A stretch of 64,000 nt of DNA from Acidobacteriota bacterium (lineage in GTDB: Bacteria; Acidobacteriota; Terriglobia; Bryobacterales; Bryobacteraceae): the NCBI GenBank assembly GCA_017307505.1, contig JAFKEE010000018.1:26737-90736 (forward strand), given 5' to 3'. Under the pieces are notes generated by a model. That model saw nothing but the letters and a program-made list of their open reading frames with translations. It was not told the origin of the DNA and did not search any database. The translations under genes and the position numbers were made by a program. This document shows, piece after piece, positions 26,871 to 38,068 of this stretch; the first letter of the stretch is position 1, and each line of letters opens with the position of its first letter.

Positions 26871-27946
26871 GAGACCTTCCTTGTTCGTGAAAAACTCAGC
26901 AAACCGCCGCCCAGCTTACGGCAAAGTCCCCAGAAGGTGGCCAGCCAAGCCGCAAGAGCAACATAGACAAAGAACCGTGGCACCACGAACAGAAAATCCA
27001 ATTGCATCGCCTGGGCCATCTGGAATGTCGACGCGGTGTACATGCCGAGTGGAAACACGGCACCCCAGTACAGAGGATCGTATTCCAGTGGGAACCGCTT
27101 GTAGACGTATCTCCAGGCCGCCAGAATCAAAAGCATCGGAATCCACCAGGTGCCCGTCGCCCAATAGAACACCGTGAAACCCTTCAGGAACGGGAGCAGG
27201 GAGTGAAGGAAAGGCGCGTCCGAAGTGTTCATGATCAGCCGCGCTCCAGCCAGCGTGGAGATGGCCATCGCGCCCATGTTGATCCAGTAAGGAGGCGAGA
27301 GATCGCCGGGTGAAAAGCGAAAGAACGTGTAGCGGTAGAAAATCAGCGAGATCATCCAGATGTACAGCATGCCGCCCCACAACCACATGGAGAGGGCGAA
27401 GAAGTTGATCATGAGCCGGTAGGGCTGGTTCCAATGGAGCGCAACCAGCGCGCTCAGGCTCGCCACCGATTGCGTCGCCACTACGGCCAGGAGCCACGCG
27501 CCGGAGATCCCCTCGTACAATCCCGGCTTTTCCTCTTTGATTGTGAACGCCGTCAGAATCGTGTAGATCAGCGACACCCATAGGACGATCGCCAGCACCC
27601 ACAGCGCGGCGGCGACGTGGTAGTTGCCGGCGATGAGGACGAATTGACTGCCGAGGATGCCCGAAGCCGCCACCGCGGTAAAAAACCCTGGGCCGCGTTG
27701 ATGATCCGTGAGGTCGCTTAGAACCGCGCGGCCGAACCACCCGATTCGAAGAAGGTAGAGCGTCCAGATGGTCACGTAAGCTGCGCCGTTCAGCAGGAAC
27801 AGTGCGAATGCGAGCCGCGGCATCCCGAGCATCTGCGCCGACAACGAGACGATGCCCGTTGCCATCACCATGGCGAAGTAAGCGGGAGACAGATCGGCGA
27901 CGACGTTACGGATCTCGATCAGTACGGCATTCCTCCACGTCCGCAT
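26867..27946 (-). CDS. TDT/TehA-SLAC1 family membrane transporter
   Basis: Taken from ATG 27946 the protein has 359 residues and about ten hydrophobic helices, beginning LSPAYFAMVMATGIVSLS, a typical TehA/malate-transporter (PF03595) opening. Members move C4-dicarboxylates, tellurite-like anions, nitrate, nitrite or sulfite. Its position behind nitrate reductase and complex III genes makes an anion exporter such as nitrite attractive, which is inference. The start overlaps the DUF7009 gene by 41 bases. The frame is open further upstream, and no strong ribosome site decides the start. Confidence 0.8.
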   Translation of the reverse strand: MRTWRNAVLIEIRNVVADLSPAYFAMVMATGIVSLSAQMLGMPRLAFALFLLNGAAYVTIWTLYLLRIGWFGRAVLSDLTDHQRGPGFFTAVAASGILGSQFVLIAGNYHVAAALWVLAIVLWVSLIYTILTAFTIKEEKPGLYEGISGAWLLAVVATQSVASLSALVALHWNQPYRLMINFFALSMWLWGGMLYIWMISLIFYRYTFFRFSPGDLSPPYWINMGAMAISTLAGARLIMNTSDAPFLHSLLPFLKGFTVFYWATGTWWIPMLLILAAWRYVYKRFPLEYDPLYWGAVFPLGMYTASTFQMAQAMQLDFLFVVPRFFVYVALAAWLATFWGLCRKLGGGLLSFSRTRKVS

Positions 27947-28292
27947 CCGGATGAGGATAGACATCCGGATCAAATCGCTCCTCCGGGCGAGTAAGGCAGC
28001 GGAAATCCTTTTCGATGGCGATATCGAGCGCGGACGAGACGCCATAGATTCCGACCTCGCCGGAAGAGGCCCACTGCTGAGCCCGATCGCGAACGACCGT
28101 CACCAGCGCGAGCCCCGATTCGAACGACGCGCGAAGCTCGCCAGGCCCATCTACTGACCGAATTCCGTAACGAAGGGCCTGCCCGGGGGCGAACTCGGTA
28201 GCTTCTTCCACCGGCTGACCCGCGCCCAGACGCGCTACCTCTGACCGCGTCAGACGCAGCCGCAGCGAATTTCCTTTGATGCGTAGTTTCAT
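27906..28292 (-). CDS. DUF7009 family protein
   Basis: The 128-residue protein starts MKLRIKGNSLRLRLTRSEV, the hallmark of small DUF7009 proteins. It is predicted soluble and beta-rich, with an acidic end. The function is not known. It begins 10 bases after the actF stop and overlaps the TDT transporter start, so it is part of the operon. Such proteins often accompany respiratory or metal-linked genes, but no activity can be assigned. Confidence 0.75.
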   Translation of the reverse strand: MKLRIKGNSLRLRLTRSEVARLGAGQPVEEATEFAPGQALRYGIRSVDGPGELRASFESGLALVTVVRDRAQQWASSGEVGIYGVSSALDIAIEKDFRCLTRPEERFDPDVYPHPDADVEECRTDRDP

Positions 28293-28302
28293 AATCTGTC
28301 CA

Positions 28303-29466
28303 TCAGTTGTGATAGCCCAAGCTCTGCGCGAGCATCGGATCGCGAACCGGCGTCTGCGGCGCCCTGCGAAACCACGCCAGGAACGCCACTCCGAACAACC
28401 CCATCGCGCCCAGCATCATGCCGGTCTCGATCCAGGGGAAAGCCGCTCTACCGTGTGTCACCGGCGGCAGAATCATCAGATACAGGTCCAGCCACCGGCC
28501 AATCAGAATGAGCACGGCCATGGAGGCGAGGACCGCTGGAGTTCGCTTGGCGGCGCTTGACAGCAGGATCAGGAACGGCACACCCCAATTCAGCACGACG
28601 TTCACGATGAAAAGCACGCCCAGCACACCTTGTTGCCGCAGGATGTAATACACGCTTTCTTCCGTCATGTTGGCGTACCAGATCAGCATGTACTGGCTGA
28701 AGAAGATGTACATCCAGAACGTGCTGAATGCGAACAGCAGTTTGCCGAGATCGTGGAGGTGTTCGTCGTTGACGAAGTCGCACAGCGGCGCCGACCGTTT
28801 CAGCCAGAGCACCAACAGAATGATCGCCGCCAGACCGGCGACGAACATACCGGAAAAGTTATAGATTCCGAAGATTGTGCTGGTCCATTCGGGCTCGAGC
28901 GACATGATCCAGTCCACACTGGCCAGCCAATACGTGAGTGCAAACACAAACATGTAGGCGAGTGAAGCGCCGATGTTTCGCCGCGTGTGGCTCAGGCTGC
29001 CGTCCTCATCCTGGCGGCGCGAGTTGCGGACCAAATAGGCCGAGAATCCGAGCCAGAGCGCAAAGTAGACAATGGCCCGGAGGAGGAAGAAGGAACGTTG
29101 CAGCCAGAGCGCTTGAAATCCCGTGGACTCGCCGTGTTGCGCCATCCAAGGGTACAGATCGGGGTGAATGAGAAACACGAGAATCAGCCCAGCCGCGCCC
29201 ACTGGCAGAGCGGCGACCATGGCTTCCGGAACTCGCCGGAAGGCCACTGCCCATCCGGCGCCGCAGGCGTATTGAAGCCCCACGAAGAGACTCCCGGCGA
29301 GTCCCATCGAGACCAGCCAGAAGGAGACCAGCATCAGGCTTGCCCACGCCCGCTCCGGAGCGAAGACCAGCCCCAACGCCCACGCCAGCACGCCGGCTCC
29401 GATAAGCACCAGCAATGAGCGGGTCAGAGTCGGCGAGGGGTGGTATGTGACGTCGAAGTGGTTCAT
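28303..29466 (-). CDS. actF: Alternative complex III subunit ActF (NrfD-like membrane protein)
   Basis: The 387-residue protein has about ten membrane helices and no cofactor motif. It starts MNHFDVTYHPSP and carries WLASVDWIMSLEPEWTSTIFG, a stretch characteristic of the quinone-side ActF subunit. ActF resembles ActC and probably forms part of the quinol or proton pathway. The ATG at 29466 overlaps the actE stop as ATGA. The gene is the last of the six-gene act set; no actG/actH or terminal oxidase follows. Confidence 0.9.
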   Translation of the reverse strand: MNHFDVTYHPSPTLTRSLLVLIGAGVLAWALGLVFAPERAWASLMLVSFWLVSMGLAGSLFVGLQYACGAGWAVAFRRVPEAMVAALPVGAAGLILVFLIHPDLYPWMAQHGESTGFQALWLQRSFFLLRAIVYFALWLGFSAYLVRNSRRQDEDGSLSHTRRNIGASLAYMFVFALTYWLASVDWIMSLEPEWTSTIFGIYNFSGMFVAGLAAIILLVLWLKRSAPLCDFVNDEHLHDLGKLLFAFSTFWMYIFFSQYMLIWYANMTEESVYYILRQQGVLGVLFIVNVVLNWGVPFLILLSSAAKRTPAVLASMAVLILIGRWLDLYLMILPPVTHGRAAFPWIETGMMLGAMGLFGVAFLAWFRRAPQTPVRDPMLAQSLGYHN

Positions 29467-30056
29467 TTCGCAGCCTCCGAGGCGGGCGCCGGCGCGGCCG
29501 CGGCGTTCTGCATCGACCGCACGTAGGCGATCGCACTCCAGCGGTCGTTCATCGTCAATTGCGAAGCATACGACGGCATCTTCTTCTGGCCGAAGGTGAG
29601 GATGTGGAACATCTGCCCCTCGGCGAGTTTCATGCTCTTCTCGCCCAGGAGATTCGGCGGCGCGGGAAATCCGTGCAACGCCACGGCTCCATCACCCCGC
29701 AGCGCGCCTCCGTGGCAGGGCGTACAGAAGTTCTGATAGACGACCGCGCCGCGTTCCTTCGCCTTCTGCGGATCGATCGGATTCTTCAGTTCGGCGGCGG
29801 CGCGTAGCGCATCCTCTGGAGTCGCTTGGTAATGTAGGGGCGCGAAGCCGCGAGGCAGCGTTCCCGGAACCGGCGGCTGCATGGTCTTGCCATCCGGCAG
29901 AATCGGATTCGGCGAGAAGGACGCGTACGCGACAGAGTGCGCCATGTCAGGGAGGATTTCGATATTCGGCACGGTTGGATCCGGCCGAACGGTGAAATTA
30001 GCAATCATAGACAGCAGGAATAGCGCGAGCAGTGTCCAGTTCAACCTCGCGATCAT
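29463..30056 (-). CDS. actE: Alternative complex III monohaem cytochrome c subunit ActE
   Basis: The 197-residue protein has an N-terminal anchor (about 5-24) and one CxxCH haem site (FCTPCHGGALRGDG, about 111-124). The distal Met is probably in QKKMPSYASQLT. It fits ActE, the exit cytochrome that transfers electrons from complex III to a periplasmic acceptor. Starts and stops overlap actD and actF by ATGA. Confidence 0.9.
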   Translation of the reverse strand: MIARLNWTLLALFLLSMIANFTVRPDPTVPNIEILPDMAHSVAYASFSPNPILPDGKTMQPPVPGTLPRGFAPLHYQATPEDALRAAAELKNPIDPQKAKERGAVVYQNFCTPCHGGALRGDGAVALHGFPAPPNLLGEKSMKLAEGQMFHILTFGQKKMPSYASQLTMNDRWSAIAYVRSMQNAAAAPAPASEAAK

Positions 30057-30582
30057 GCGGGCACCTCCTCGGCCAGTCGCTCAATGACCTCGACCGCGCC
30101 GTGCCGCTCGAGCAAAGCACGTACCCGTCCGACGTCGAACGCCGCGTCTGTTTCCTCGATCAGCAGCGCGAACCGGTCATTGGTGATCCGGGGATCGATG
30201 AGTTTGGGCTGTTTGCCCGGGCGGAGCCGCGATATCAGCAGGAATGCGCCAACCGTGCCCAGGCCTGCGAACAGCACCATCACCTCGAACGTGATGGGGA
30301 CGAACGCCGGTAGCGAGTTCCACGGCTTGCCGCCAACGTCGACCGGCCAGTCGATGGCCGCCGTCCAGATCTCGAACCAAAGCTTCAGCGCAGCTCCGAG
30401 CGCGCCGGCAATCAAGCATACTAGCGAGAGCCGGGAGCGCTTAAGACCGAGTACGCGATCCAGACCATGCACGGCATATGGCGCGTACACCTCCACGATG
30501 CGCAGCCGCCGTTCGCGTGCCGCCTTGATTGCACCGACGAGATTGCTCTCGTCGCCAAAGACACCCAGCAACTGAAACTGGC

Positions 30583-30586
<4 letters not shown>
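30053..30586 (-). CDS. actD: Alternative complex III subunit ActD (DUF3341)
   Basis: The 177-residue protein has two membrane helices (about 57-78 and 96-117) and a C-terminal soluble domain ([24 protein letters not shown]). It belongs to DUF3341, the ActD family of the quinol oxidising complex. Its function inside the complex is structural. ATGA overlaps join it to actC and actE. Confidence 0.9.
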
Positions 30587-31942
<1,356 letters not shown>

Positions 31943-31950
<8 letters not shown>

Positions 31951-34903
31951 TCTCTTTCTCCCCGTCCGCCGGTGCGTCCGGCCGGACGATCTTGAGGTAC
32001 CCAACCGCGGGACGCACGTTGATCTCTTCGAGCACGCGATAGCGCCGGCCGCTCGCCATCAGCCGGGACGCCTCGCTTCGTGGATCGTCGAGGTCGCCGA
32101 AAACGATGGCTTTCGCTGGACAGGTCTGCTGGCAGGCGGTCTGAATGTCGCCGTCGCGTAGTGGCCTGTCTGCTCGCTTCGACTCGATCTTGGCCTCCTG
32201 AATGCGCTGCACGCAGAAGGTGCACTTTTCCATAACGCCCCGGCTGCGTACCGTGACATCGGGATTCAACGCGAGGTTTGCCACCCGGTCTTCGCGCGAG
32301 TATTGGAACCAGTTGAAGCGCCGCACCTTGTAGGGGCAGTTGTTGGCGCAATAGCGCGTGCCGACGCACCGGTTATAAGTCTGCTGGTTCAGACCCTCTT
32401 CGCTATGCGATGTAGCCAGCACCGGGCAGACCGTTTCGCACGGCGCGTGGTCGCACTGTTGGCAGAACATCGGTTGGTGCGCCACACGCGGATTCTCCGG
32501 CGCGCCGGAGTAATACCGGTCGATCCGCATCCAGTGCATCTCGCGTTTGCGGCGCATCTCGTCTTTGCCGACCACGGGGATGTTGTTTTCCGCCTGGCAG
32601 GCGACGACGCATGCCGCGCACCCGGTGCAGGCGTTGAGATCCACCACCATCGCCCAGTGATGCACGGGGTACGGATGATCGGGCGGCCATAGCTCGGGAC
32701 GCGACTTCTCCTTGGAGTGCCCGACTCCGGGCGCTCGAATCTGGACGAGCGTCGTCTCTTGCACGATCGGACGTGTGGCGCCCGCGGCGGGCTTGAGACG
32801 CTCAGGCACGGTCAGCGTGTGGTGCTCCTGCGTGCACGCTAACGCCACGCTTCTGCCGGTTTTCGCGAGTTTGACGCCTGAACGGGAATAGGTAAGCGAT
32901 CCGTGTTCGAACGTCAGCAACGGCGCGGCGTTGCCGCCTACCAGCCCCTTTTCGTTCAAAGTCGGGCGCGCTTCGATCCACTCCGGACCGGCTTTGGCAA
33001 ATCGCGCCGACAGGCGGTTGCCGTACCCCAAAGCGATGGCTACGGTGCCGTCGTGCTGTCCGGGCTGGACCAGTGCCGGCAGTTCGACGGACTGCCCTCC
33101 ACACTCGATGCGCACCACGTCGCCTGTGGCCACGGCGAGTTTGGCGGCGGCCCCCGGCGCGAGACACGCGTAGTTGTCCCAAGCGACCTTGGTAACCGGG
33201 TCGGGCACTTCCTGGAGCCACGGATTGTAGGCGTGCCGGCCTTCGAGCAACGCTGTCTTGGCATAGAGAACAAGTTCGAAGCCCTCCGGTGCGGGAGGGG
33301 TCCTGCGCGGTTCCGCTTCACGCGCCGCCGCCGTGGCGGCCTTGGCGCGCGCGGCCGGCTCGTACTGCGCGAAGCCATCCCGCAGGATCTTCTCCCAGAA
33401 TTGCTCGAACGCGACGGAGGCCTTCGCCTTGGGGAAGATCGTCTTTTGCCATTCGTCGCGAATCAGGGCCAGCGCCGTATCCGGCTTGCCGGTCCATGCC
33501 GCCAACGTTTCCACCCAGGGCCGCGTCTGGAACAGCGGGCGAATGCACGGCTGCACGATGCTCGCCGTACCTTCCACCGGCTCCGCATCGCTCCACGACT
33601 CGAGTGAGTGCGAGGCGGCGGAAACCACCTGGGCCGTCGCCGCCGTCTCGTCCAGCCGCTCCGCGTGGACCACCAGCAGTTTCGCCTTCGCCACCGCCGC
33701 GCCGCCCGGAAGCTCGAATGCCGGATTCGCACCGGCCACGATCAGCACATCCACCCGCCCGTCACGCAATTCCGCGAGCAAACCTCCCAGCTCGCCGTCG
33801 TTGCCTCGGCGTTGGCGGCTCGCCCGGTCTGTTTCGAGGGTCGATCCATAATTGCCGAGCGCTTCGTTCATCCGGGTCACGAGCGCTTGCACGGCCACAT
33901 CCTGCGAACCGCACACCACCAGGCCCCGCCCGCGGGCCTCGCGCAATCGTTTCGCGATCTCAGCCACCTCGGACCGACCTGAACCACCTGTCCGTACGGC
34001 GTCCGAGAGGTCGTTCACGAAGGCCGCTATCTCGCCCGGGCCAAGCACAACCCGCCGGTCCGCCTTCGTCCCGCTGAGCGACATGCGTGGTTCCACCTGG
34101 ACGTGCCAGGCGTAGCGCGCGCCGTTCGGATCGCGCGATTCGGCGTAGCCGCGCGCGAACTCCACCGGCGAAATCCACGTGCCGAGGAAGTCGGCGTCGA
34201 TCGCTACGATCACGTCGGCCTTGTCGAAGCGGTAGCGCGGGAGGATGCGGGCGCTGTGCGTCTGTGTGTGCGCGTCGAGGATGGCCGACGAGGAAAGCGC
34301 GTCGTACTCGATGTGCCGCGCATTGCGGAAGCTGTCGAGGAAGCGGCGGATCCAGGTGGCTTCGGTCGGACTGTGTACCGTTCCAGTGAGGAGACGCACC
34401 GCGCCGCCGTTCTTCCGCACCTCGTCCAGACGGACCTGTACGAACGCGTCGGCCTGAGTCCAACTCGCAGGCTTGCCGTTCAGCATCGGCTGGGCCACAC
34501 GCTGGCTGTCGTAAAGGCCGAGGATCGAAGCCTGTCCCACCGCACACAACCCGCCGCGCGAAACTGGATGGTCAGGATTACCCTCCAGCTTGATTGGACG
34601 CCCGTCTCTGACCTTCACCAGCGTCCCGCAGGCAGCGGTACAGCCGCTGCACGTGGAAGCAAAGTAGACCGGCCGGCCCGGTATGAAGCCTTCCGGCTGC
34701 GCCAGGTTGGGCTCGATTTTCTGAGCCGTACGGCCGCAGCCGGCCAGCATGGCCGCGCCAAAGCTGAATCCAGCCGCCTTCAGGAATCCGCGGCGGTCCG
34801 GTCCGCCTGCAATTCCGATGGGGCTCTCCGCAAACTCCGCGCCGTCCGGTTCGGAGATCGCCTGCCATTCTTCCAAGCTGCGCCAATGTTTCTCGGGCAT
34901 CAT
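31943..34903 (-). CDS. actB: Alternative complex III subunit ActB (molybdopterin-fold/Fe-S fusion)
   Basis: The 986-residue protein begins with a Tat-type segment ([21 protein letters not shown], near 35-55) ending in a lipobox-like LAGC. A molybdopterin-oxidoreductase-like domain follows (about 60-700). Then come the NrfC-like Fe-S domain motifs [35 protein letters not shown] and CTFCVQRI...CQQTC, enough for four Fe-S clusters. In known ActB the molybdopterin domain carries no cofactor. It is exported and faces the periplasm. AGAGGAA precedes ATG 34903. Confidence 0.94.
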
Positions 34904-34913
34904 CAGAATTCCT

Positions 34914-35534
34914 CTAGAAGTGACACGTCGAGCAGTTCGTCGACGCGTACACGCGCGCGCCGGCCACGCCCGTCTGGTTCACCTGGCGATGGCAGTTGAC
35001 GCACCAGCCCATGCTCAGATCCGAGAATTGGCGGACGCGCTCCATCGTCTCCACCGGTCCGTGGCACTGCTGGCAAGCGACTCCCACCCGCACATGCGCG
35101 CGATGGTCGAAATACACGAAAGACGGCAGCCCGTGGACCCGGTTCCAGGCAATGGGCTGATTCCGCTGGATTGCGTCATACAGCTTCTGCAACTCGGTTG
35201 ATACGATCGGGCGCGGTTTCCGATTCTCCTTCGCGGCAAGTTCGTCCTCGGCGTGCATCGCACCTATCGACGTCGTCACCTCCTTATGGCAGTTCATGCA
35301 GACGCCCGCCGGCGGAACGCTTGCGTGGCGGCTGGTCTGCGCGGCATAGTGGCAATACAGACAAGGAATCTGCATCTCGCCGGCATGCAACCGGTGGGAG
35401 TACGCGATCGGCTGCGCGGGTGAGTAGTCCTGCTGGTTGCCCGGCAGATGGAGTTGGCCGAGCCGGGCCGCCAGCAACACGCACGAGATACCGAGGCCAA
35501 TGGCAAGAACGATGGTTACGATACGGCTGTTCAT
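34914..35534 (-). CDS. actA: Alternative complex III pentahaem cytochrome ActA
   Basis: The 206-residue protein has an N-terminal membrane anchor (about 4-22) and five CxxCH haem motifs (CLYCH, CMNCH, CQQCH, CVNCH, CSTCH), the known count for ActA. The ATG at 35534 overlaps the narK stop as ATGA, which links the nitrate and complex III parts into one coding unit. The TAG stop lies 10 bases before actB. Confidence 0.95.
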   Translation of the reverse strand: MNSRIVTIVLAIGLGISCVLLAARLGQLHLPGNQQDYSPAQPIAYSHRLHAGEMQIPCLYCHYAAQTSRHASVPPAGVCMNCHKEVTTSIGAMHAEDELAAKENRKPRPIVSTELQKLYDAIQRNQPIAWNRVHGLPSFVYFDHRAHVRVGVACQQCHGPVETMERVRQFSDLSMGWCVNCHRQVNQTGVAGARVYASTNCSTCHF

Positions 35535-36871
35535 ATCAGTGGCTCGGCGAGTGATTCCACCGGCTGGGTCGAGGGCGCCGGCGCCGGTGCCGGTTCGCCG
35601 GAGTATTTCAGAATCCACGTCATCGTCAGCGAAAGCAGTGTCAGAAAGACGAAAACAATAAAGCCGATGGCGTAGCCGGCCTTGCCGAGGTCGCGCACCG
35701 CGAAAGCGAGCACGGGCGGAATCACGAACCCGCCGAAGGCGCCGAGCCCGCCCACCCAACCGGAGGCGCCGCCGACGGCGCGGGGCACCGCCTGGGGGAC
35801 CATCTTGAAGACCGCCGCATTAGTCACGCCCATACCGAATGCCATCAGGATCTCGCCGGGGAGCGCCATCTCGTAACGGGCGGCGTTGATCATCACCAGC
35901 GTTCCTGAGAGCAGGATCAGGAGAGCCAGAACTGCTGTATTCTCGCCGCCCTCCCGAAGCTTGTCCGCGAGCACTCCGCCACCCACGCGGATCAGGGAAC
36001 ACAACAGCGAAAACAGGCCGGCCAGTCCGCCCGCCAGCAGCGGCGAGAGACCGTAGTATTGCGTGTAATAAGTCGGCAGCCACGCGGTCAACGCGATGAA
36101 TCCGCCGAACGTCGTGAAATAGATGAATACCAGCGCCCAGGTTTTCGGGTTGTGCGCGGACTCCCTCAGACTTTCGATCAGATTGCGAGCCGGGAACAAC
36201 TCCTGGCCGAGCGCGGTTGCTTCACGTCGCGCCTCCGCATCCGATACGCCTTGCGAACGCAATTGGAAATACCAGGAGTTACGGCCCATAAATGCGTACA
36301 GCGCCGTTCCGGCCAGCAGCATCACGAACCACGCGACGTAAGACGTGGCCAAGCCCCATTGGCCGAGCGCGAACGGCAACACGAGCGTGAAGATGCCGGG
36401 CGCCACATTGCCCAGACCGCCGAACAGCGCCAGCGCGCGGCCCTGTTGGCGTTGACGATGCCAGTACGAGACCTGGCTGATGCCAACCGAAAACGTCGCG
36501 ATCCCACAGCCGCACAGCATGCCTAACGCCAGCAATGCCGGATACCATGCCGCCGTCAGGCTGTCCGGATAAATCCACACCGCCACGGCCGTCAGACCGG
36601 CCATGCCGATCGAGGAGAGGCCCAGCAGAACCAGAAACGGCTTGCGCCCCCCCGTGGTCTCCACCCAGGCGGCAAACGGGATGCGCAGCAACGACCCTGA
36701 CAGCGACGGCATGGCCACCAGGAAGCCCACCGCCATCGGGCTCAAACCCATCACCTGTTGAAAGCGCGCCGCCGTCGGGCCGAACAGCGCTACCGCCGCG
36801 AAGCCAAAGAAGAAGCCGAGCGTAGCACCCCACAGCCCCTGAGACGGCGTTCCTCTGAGTGATCGTGCCAT
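35531..36871 (-). CDS. narK: Nitrate/nitrite transporter, NarK type (MFS)
   Basis: From ATG 36871 (GAGGAGAGGCGGA upstream) the product has 446 residues and twelve membrane helices. It shows NarK signatures ALFGGLGNVAPG (about 147-158) and GGLGAFGGFVIPP (about 372-384), the nitrate-signature glycine motifs. It should import nitrate or exchange it for nitrite. It follows narI after 11 bases and is coupled to actA. Confidence 0.92.
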   Translation of the reverse strand: MARSLRGTPSQGLWGATLGFFFGFAAVALFGPTAARFQQVMGLSPMAVGFLVAMPSLSGSLLRIPFAAWVETTGGRKPFLVLLGLSSIGMAGLTAVAVWIYPDSLTAAWYPALLALGMLCGCGIATFSVGISQVSYWHRQRQQGRALALFGGLGNVAPGIFTLVLPFALGQWGLATSYVAWFVMLLAGTALYAFMGRNSWYFQLRSQGVSDAEARREATALGQELFPARNLIESLRESAHNPKTWALVFIYFTTFGGFIALTAWLPTYYTQYYGLSPLLAGGLAGLFSLLCSLIRVGGGVLADKLREGGENTAVLALLILLSGTLVMINAARYEMALPGEILMAFGMGVTNAAVFKMVPQAVPRAVGGASGWVGGLGAFGGFVIPPVLAFAVRDLGKAGYAIGFIVFVFLTLLSLTMTWILKYSGEPAPAPAPSTQPVESLAEPLI

Positions 36872-36882
36872 TCCGCCTCTCC

Positions 36883-37578
36883 TCAGCCCCTCGCCGCCGC
36901 GGGACGCCGGTACCAGCGGACCACCTGCGGTCGACGCCACAAATAGGGATTCGGCGCCACCAGAATGTGTACCAGCCGCGTAAATGGGAAGAAGCCGATC
37001 ACCAGGAATGCGTTGATGATGTGTAACTTCACCATCCACGGCATGACCGCGACCACCGCCATGCTTGGGTTGAGGGTCGCCACCGACCAAAGATATGGCG
37101 TCACCGCGATCGCGAACCACGACGATCCCCACGGGTGCATCATCGCGACGCCGATTCCCGAGAGCACCTGAAGCAACAGCAACGCGAGGACAACCCAGTC
37201 GGCGGGCGATGTCACCACGGCGATCTTGTGATTCCTCCGGCGCCGCACCATCGCCGCCACCAGTCCGGCGAGCGTCAGCAGCCCAGCCGCAAGCATCCCG
37301 ATCTCCATGATCCACAGCCGCGCCGGAACGCTGTTCCACCACACCACCTGGCGAGGTACCAGGAAGGCGGCGATATGCACCGTTAGCACGGTCAAAATGC
37401 CGTAGTGAAAGGGCATCAGCGCCCAAAAATGTTGCCGATTCTCCAGGAACTGGCTGGAGAGGCTGGAATAGGTGAATCCACGCGTCCGGTAGCGCACGAT
37501 GGTCACCAGGAAGAAGGTGAACAGCGAGACGTACGGCAAGCCGATGAAGAACAGCGCGTTGAAGTAGGTGTTATTCAT
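36883..37578 (-). CDS. narI: Respiratory nitrate reductase gamma subunit
   Basis: The 231-residue membrane protein has five hydrophobic helices with the paired His of the two b-type haems (FHYGILTVLTVHIAA near 58-72 and MVKLHIINAFLVIGFFPFTRLVHIL near 184-208). It oxidises quinol at the membrane and feeds NarH. It starts at 37578, overlapping narJ by 8 bases. Confidence 0.95.
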   Translation of the reverse strand: MNNTYFNALFFIGLPYVSLFTFFLVTIVRYRTRGFTYSSLSSQFLENRQHFWALMPFHYGILTVLTVHIAAFLVPRQVVWWNSVPARLWIMEIGMLAAGLLTLAGLVAAMVRRRRNHKIAVVTSPADWVVLALLLLQVLSGIGVAMMHPWGSSWFAIAVTPYLWSVATLNPSMAVVAVMPWMVKLHIINAFLVIGFFPFTRLVHILVAPNPYLWRRPQVVRWYRRPAAARG

Positions 37579-38068
37579 GATCCGCTCCGGCAACGACGGT
37601 TTCTGGAACGAGAGTGGCAACCTGTTCCCGGAGGGCAATTACCAGCAGCAGGAATGGGCTCTCCGCTTTAGTGAGTCCGTCGCGCAACTTACCCATAGCC
37701 GGCAGGACGAACTTGGCGGCAAATTCGGCGCGTTCGTCCTCCGGCATGCGGTCGAGCAGGCGAAGGACATGCGAGAGATGGTCGGGCAGTTCCTGCGACT
37801 CGGCCACGCCGTACGTCTTCAGCGCGCCGCGCAGCTTCACCAGAAAATCGCCGCGGTCGTAATTCTCGCCAAACAGGTGCCACCCGATATCGAGCGTCGT
37901 CTCGGGGTTCCAGTCGAAAGTCTGAGTGAAGAGTTCCTGAAGCGTTTCCACCGGGCGCCCTTCGATGGCCCGCGCGAACCCGGCCAGCGCCTCGCCACAA
38001 TCCCGCACCCGCGCCTGGTAATCCTCCCCGGGATAGAAGACGAGCGGCGCCCATTGCGACAGAGTCAT
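37571..38068 (-). CDS. narJ: Nitrate reductase assembly chaperone
   Basis: The 165-residue protein matches NarJ: LFTQTFDWNPETTLDIGWHLFGENYDRG (about 46-73) and ELPDHLSHVLRLLDRM (about 92-107). NarJ binds NarG and directs molybdenum cofactor insertion. It is a cytoplasmic chaperone, absent from the mature enzyme. It overlaps narH by ATGA and narI by 8 bases. Confidence 0.94.
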   Translation of the reverse strand: MTLSQWAPLVFYPGEDYQARVRDCGEALAGFARAIEGRPVETLQELFTQTFDWNPETTLDIGWHLFGENYDRGDFLVKLRGALKTYGVAESQELPDHLSHVLRLLDRMPEDERAEFAAKFVLPAMGKLRDGLTKAESPFLLLVIALREQVATLVPETVVAGADHE